The position numbers and the translations under genes were made by a program. 7,910 nucleotides of DNA from an uncultured Lachnospiraceae bacterium. GTDB lineage: Bacteria > Bacillota > Clostridia > Lachnospirales > Lachnospiraceae. Below are positions 5,860 to 7,910 of the stretch, in pieces. The stretch is from assembly GCA_910587295.1 (NCBI GenBank), contig CAJULP010000075.1, forward strand, positions 1-7,910, given 5' to 3'. Position 1 is the first letter of the stretch, and the number at the start of each line of letters is the position of its first letter. The notes beneath the pieces are model-generated. The model was not told the origin of the DNA. It did not search any database and was given only the letters and a program-made list of their open reading frames with translations.

Positions 5860-5894
5860 TAAGACCTACCGGCTTATAACTGTGCGCCTGTGGC
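5846..5894 (-). promoter_or_regulatory. Anti-antiterminator hairpin of the tyrS leader
   Basis: On the minus strand GCCA, then GCGCACAG, then ATAAG pair with CTTAT, CTGTGCGT and TGGC, with a 9-nt apical loop and small bulges. Formation captures the antiterminator strand and leaves the terminator free to fold. Its 5' arm (5880-5887) is shared with the hairpin at 5877-5903. Confidence 0.75.
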
Positions 5895-5903
5895 AGCCAG
5901 TTA
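5877..5903 (-). promoter_or_regulatory. Hairpin beginning at the leader-peptide stop codon
   Basis: TAACTG (5903-5898, starting with the stop codon) pairs with CAGTTA (5882-5877), and inside it GCC pairs with GGC around an ACA loop. A ribosome waiting at the Tyr codons leaves it free. A ribosome at the stop codon would cover its 5' arm. When folded it occupies the 5' arm of the hairpin at 5846-5894. Confidence 0.65.
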
Positions 5904-5969
5904 CAAGCAAATACGTCCGTAATAATATACGCAGCTATCATAATTGCCTGAAAATATGCTCCGGTTCAT
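5901..5969 (-). CDS. Tyrosine-rich leader peptide of the tyrS attenuator
   Basis: A 22-codon ORF from ATG 5969 to TAA 5901-5903, with AAGGAG (5976-5981) six nt before the start and the sigma-A promoter about 50 bp upstream. Four of 22 residues are Tyr: codon 10 and the consecutive codons 15-17 (TAT TAT TAC at 5919-5927, in the context CVYYYGR). The stop codon is the first three bases of a hairpin arm, placing a terminating ribosome on the regulatory structure. This matches leader peptides such as those of trp, his and pheST operons in Proteobacteria. The peptide itself probably has no function; its translation speed senses charged tRNA-Tyr. It overlaps no other credible gene. Confidence 0.85.
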   Translation of the reverse strand: MNRSIFSGNYDSCVYYYGRICL

Positions 5970-6017
5970 TATAATCTCCTTAAGCGTGTCAGCGAATGAA
6001 TCCTGTTTGCTTTCATC

Positions 6018-6046
6018 ATGCTATCATTGAAGTATATTCTTGTCAA
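6018..6046 (-). promoter_or_regulatory. Sigma-A promoter of the tyrS leader
   Basis: On the minus strand TTGACA (6041-6046) and TAGCAT (6018-6023) are separated by exactly 17 bp. The predicted transcript start, near 6011, gives about 42 nt before the leader-peptide start and about 274 nt before tyrS. Confidence 0.85.
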
Positions 6047-6169
6047 GAACTTTATAAAAATATGATCCACAGCAGAAAATGTCAATTTATGAACGTTAAA
6101 ACTTGTCCAAAATCTCCCTTTCACAACGCACCGTTCCATGATAAGCTTTAGCAAAGGAGACGTTACACT

Positions 6170-7771
6170 ATGAAAAACGAATTTTTAAAAGACCAGTACG
6201 GCAATCCGTTTATGGCGGTGGGTGTGCAGGCACACAACTCTTCCACCGGAACGCCGCTTATCCAAAAAGCAATCCAAGTTGTGAAGGAATACGGCGGAAA
6301 CTGCCTGGAAGCGCCGGTCTACTGGTACCGGTTAGAACCTGAAAAAGATCGATACGACATGGCCTTGGTAAAGGGGCTTATTGACGAGGTGCGGCAGGCA
6401 GGACTGAAATTGATTATTTTATGGTTTGGTACAAGCAAAAACGGACATCCCAATTATGTACCGGAATACATCAAGACGGACTCAAGCACATACCATGTGG
6501 CCCAGGGGCCAGATGGAGCTTTGGTGGCATCCCTTTCCCCGCATTGTATGCAGACATTAAGCCGGGATGAAAAAGCATTTGGGGCGCTTATGGCTTTTTT
6601 GAAAGAATATGACGGCCAGGCCCGCACTGTCCTTGCGGTGCAGATTGAAAACGAAATTGGGTACGCCAATACCGATATGGATTATTCGGAAGAAGCTCAA
6701 AAAGCTTATATGCAGGAAATCCCAGACTGCCTGAAAAACATTGTTCTGGAAGACTCAGGAATCGAAGAATTAAAAAATCCGGAAAACCTGTCCCCTTGGC
6801 GGAGGCAGTTTGGCAGATATGCTCACGAGGCTTTTTCCGCATGGTATCACGCAAAATTTATCGGACAGATTGCCAAAACAGGAAAAGCAATTTATGACCT
6901 TCCTTTGTTTACAAACGTGATGGTAGGGGAAAACGGATATGAGGAAGCTGGACTTTGCTATAACGCCGGAGCTGCCGTCGGCAGGATGCTGGATATCTGG
7001 AAAGCCGGCGCACCGGATCTTGATATGATCGGCCCGGATATCTACAACCAAAACCGCCGGGAGTACCTGCGGATCTGCCGGCGCTATGACAGAAAAGACA
7101 ATCCTCTTTTTATCCCGGAATCTCCTCTCTTCGGGGAGGCAAACGCAATGAACGCAATGCTTGCCGCAGCGGACTACGGTGCAATCGGCATCTGCTGCTT
7201 TGGTGCGGAACACGCCCTTGACGCAAACGGAAACTTAAAGGAAAATTGCCGGGATATGGCAGTTACCATGCGGACAATCGCAAACTTAGCCCCCTTACTT
7301 ATCCGTTACCGCAAGACCGGAAACATCCACGCAATTGCAGAGGAAGAATTTGAAACCAAACGCTATATTAAATTGAAAGATTACCATGTGATTGCTCATT
7401 TTCTCCACACCGGACAGGCACATTTGGGATATACACAGGAGCTCACCGACAAGACGGGAAAAGATAAAACAAAAATACGGGGCAGAGCATTCCTGATACA
7501 GACCGGGGAATGCGAATTTTTTGCAGGGGGCGCCGGAGTGGCATTTGACTTTATCAAAAGCCCCAACGTCTCTGACGAAAAAAGTTATATCCATATGGGA
7601 TCCAGGCAGTGGGGCCAGCTGAACTTTCTCACTGTGGAAGAAGGACACTTTGAAGATGGCAGATGGATCGTTGATTTCCTGCGTAACGGGGATGAGACGA
7701 ACTTCTCCCACTATGTTTTGGACGGCCAGGTTATCCGCATCCGCTTAAACCCTGATGTCGGACAACAATAA
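6170..7771 (+). CDS. Beta-galactosidase-like glycoside hydrolase (GH35/GH42 type)
   Basis: 533 residues from ATG 6170, with AAAGGAGA (6153-6160) nine nt upstream. The N-terminal two thirds look like a clan GH-A (beta/alpha)8 barrel: an early GVQAHNSSTGTP strand, EAPVYWYRLEPEKDRYD near 47-63, the acid/base site QIENEIG (Glu162 after Asn161), and the likely nucleophile Glu317 in FIPESPLF. The C-terminal part (about 370-533) resembles the DUF5597 domain found on GH35-like beta-galactosidases. Such enzymes remove terminal galactose, or related sugars, from oligosaccharides. No signal peptide or membrane segment is seen, so it probably acts on imported oligosaccharides in the cytosol. No transporter or regulator is visible in the window. 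It is divergent from tyrS and read as a single gene here. A TTGTCA/TATGAT pair at 6040-6066 with a short 15-bp spacer is a weak promoter candidate, overlapping the tyrS promoter. Confidence 0.88.
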   Translation: MKNEFLKDQYGNPFMAVGVQAHNSSTGTPLIQKAIQVVKEYGGNCLEAPVYWYRLEPEKDRYDMALVKGLIDEVRQAGLKLIILWFGTSKNGHPNYVPEYIKTDSSTYHVAQGPDGALVASLSPHCMQTLSRDEKAFGALMAFLKEYDGQARTVLAVQIENEIGYANTDMDYSEEAQKAYMQEIPDCLKNIVLEDSGIEELKNPENLSPWRRQFGRYAHEAFSAWYHAKFIGQIAKTGKAIYDLPLFTNVMVGENGYEEAGLCYNAGAAVGRMLDIWKAGAPDLDMIGPDIYNQNRREYLRICRRYDRKDNPLFIPESPLFGEANAMNAMLAAADYGAIGICCFGAEHALDANGNLKENCRDMAVTMRTIANLAPLLIRYRKTGNIHAIAEEEFETKRYIKLKDYHVIAHFLHTGQAHLGYTQELTDKTGKDKTKIRGRAFLIQTGECEFFAGGAGVAFDFIKSPNVSDEKSYIHMGSRQWGQLNFLTVEEGHFEDGRWIVDFLRNGDETNFSHYVLDGQVIRIRLNPDVGQQ

Positions 7772-7773
7772 TT

Positions 7774-7810
7774 GTACCAAACCGCTAGCGCGGTGGCTAG
7801 CCCTAGGTAC
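7774..7810 (+). repeat. GC-rich inverted repeat after the glycosidase gene
   Basis: GTACC (7774-7778) pairs with GGTAC (7806-7810), and GCTAGC (7784-7789) with GCTAGC (7796-7801) around a 6-nt loop. An alternative fold is ACCGC/GCGGT around TAGC. No T run follows directly, so it is not a classical terminator by itself. It begins three bases after the stop codon and may protect the 3' end or act with the hairpin at 7820-7861. Confidence 0.5.
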
Positions 7811-7819
7811 GTGATTCCA

Positions 7820-7870
7820 CTACTTTTTCAAAATTTTTTCGTTTTCTCAAAATAAAAGTAGCAGTTTTTT
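7820..7870 (+). terminator. Possible AT-rich terminator of the glycosidase gene
   Basis: CTACTTTT (7820-7827) pairs with AAAAGTAG (7854-7861) across a 26-nt loop, followed by CAG and six T (7865-7870). The stem is AT-rich and the loop long, so strength is doubtful. The remaining bases to 7910 show no gene that can be supported. Confidence 0.4.
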
Positions 7871-7910
7871 GGTTTATGTTGTATTGTTGAGTTACCACAC
7901 ACAACTGCAA

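Noticed and set aside
5738..6011. T-box riboswitch upstream of tyrS
   Set aside because: No conserved T-box sequence (AGGGTGGNACCGCG-like) was found on the minus strand between the promoter and tyrS, and the leader peptide with competing hairpins explains the region.
5969..6154. 61-codon minus-strand ORF between tyrS and the glycosidase gene
   Set aside because: It lies across the tyrS promoter and upstream of the predicted transcript start, has no ribosome binding site and shows no motif.
7790..7815. Similarity to the synthetic Anderson promoter series (GGCTAGC, CCTAGGTAC)
   Set aside because: The -35 box and the spacing are missing, and the matching words are short palindromes that also form the local hairpin. 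This looks like coincidence, not vector sequence.

Overview
The window looks like chromosome of a low-to-moderate GC Firmicute, probably a Lachnospiraceae-type gut clostridium. This is inferred from strong GGAGG ribosome binding sites, clostridial-style proteins (DUF362-ferredoxin, clostridial TyrRS, DUF5597-type glycosidase) and an IS1182-like transposase relic. No rRNA, tRNA or CRISPR array was seen.

Left part (1-1661) is visibly AT-rich and looks acquired. A minus-strand thymidylate-kinase-like ORF runs off the left edge, but it reads through two terminator-like hairpins, so its C-terminus is probably lost or frameshifted. Next comes a 738-bp internally deleted IS1182-like element (673-1410) with imperfect terminal inverted repeats and a 7-bp target duplication (ATATCAT), then about 250 bp of AT-rich sequence without a gene.

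Middle part (1662-4515) holds a small single-pass membrane protein of unknown function (minus), a 420-bp nested quasi-palindrome (2162-2581), a HAD hydrolase (minus) ending exactly at the palindrome edge, and a divergent DUF362 protein with two [4Fe-4S] ferredoxin motifs (plus). The palindrome consists of two diverged, head-to-head copies of a unit of roughly 200 bp. Each copy has a hairpin with a nearly identical 42-43 nt loop on 22-nt arms whose sequences differ between copies yet stay self-complementary.

Right part (4499-7910) holds tyrS (minus), overlapping the end of the DUF362 gene by 17 bp, and a divergent plus-strand GH35/GH42-type beta-galactosidase-like gene. The tyrS leader is the most striking regulatory feature. 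It has a consensus promoter, a 22-codon leader peptide with three consecutive Tyr codons, mutually exclusive hairpins and an intrinsic terminator just before the tyrS ribosome binding site. This is a complete ribosome-mediated attenuator, where a Firmicute would usually have a T-box riboswitch; no T-box sequence was found.

The genes do not form one pathway. Tyrosyl-tRNA synthesis, a redox protein, a phosphatase and a glycosidase lie side by side with accessory DNA at the left.
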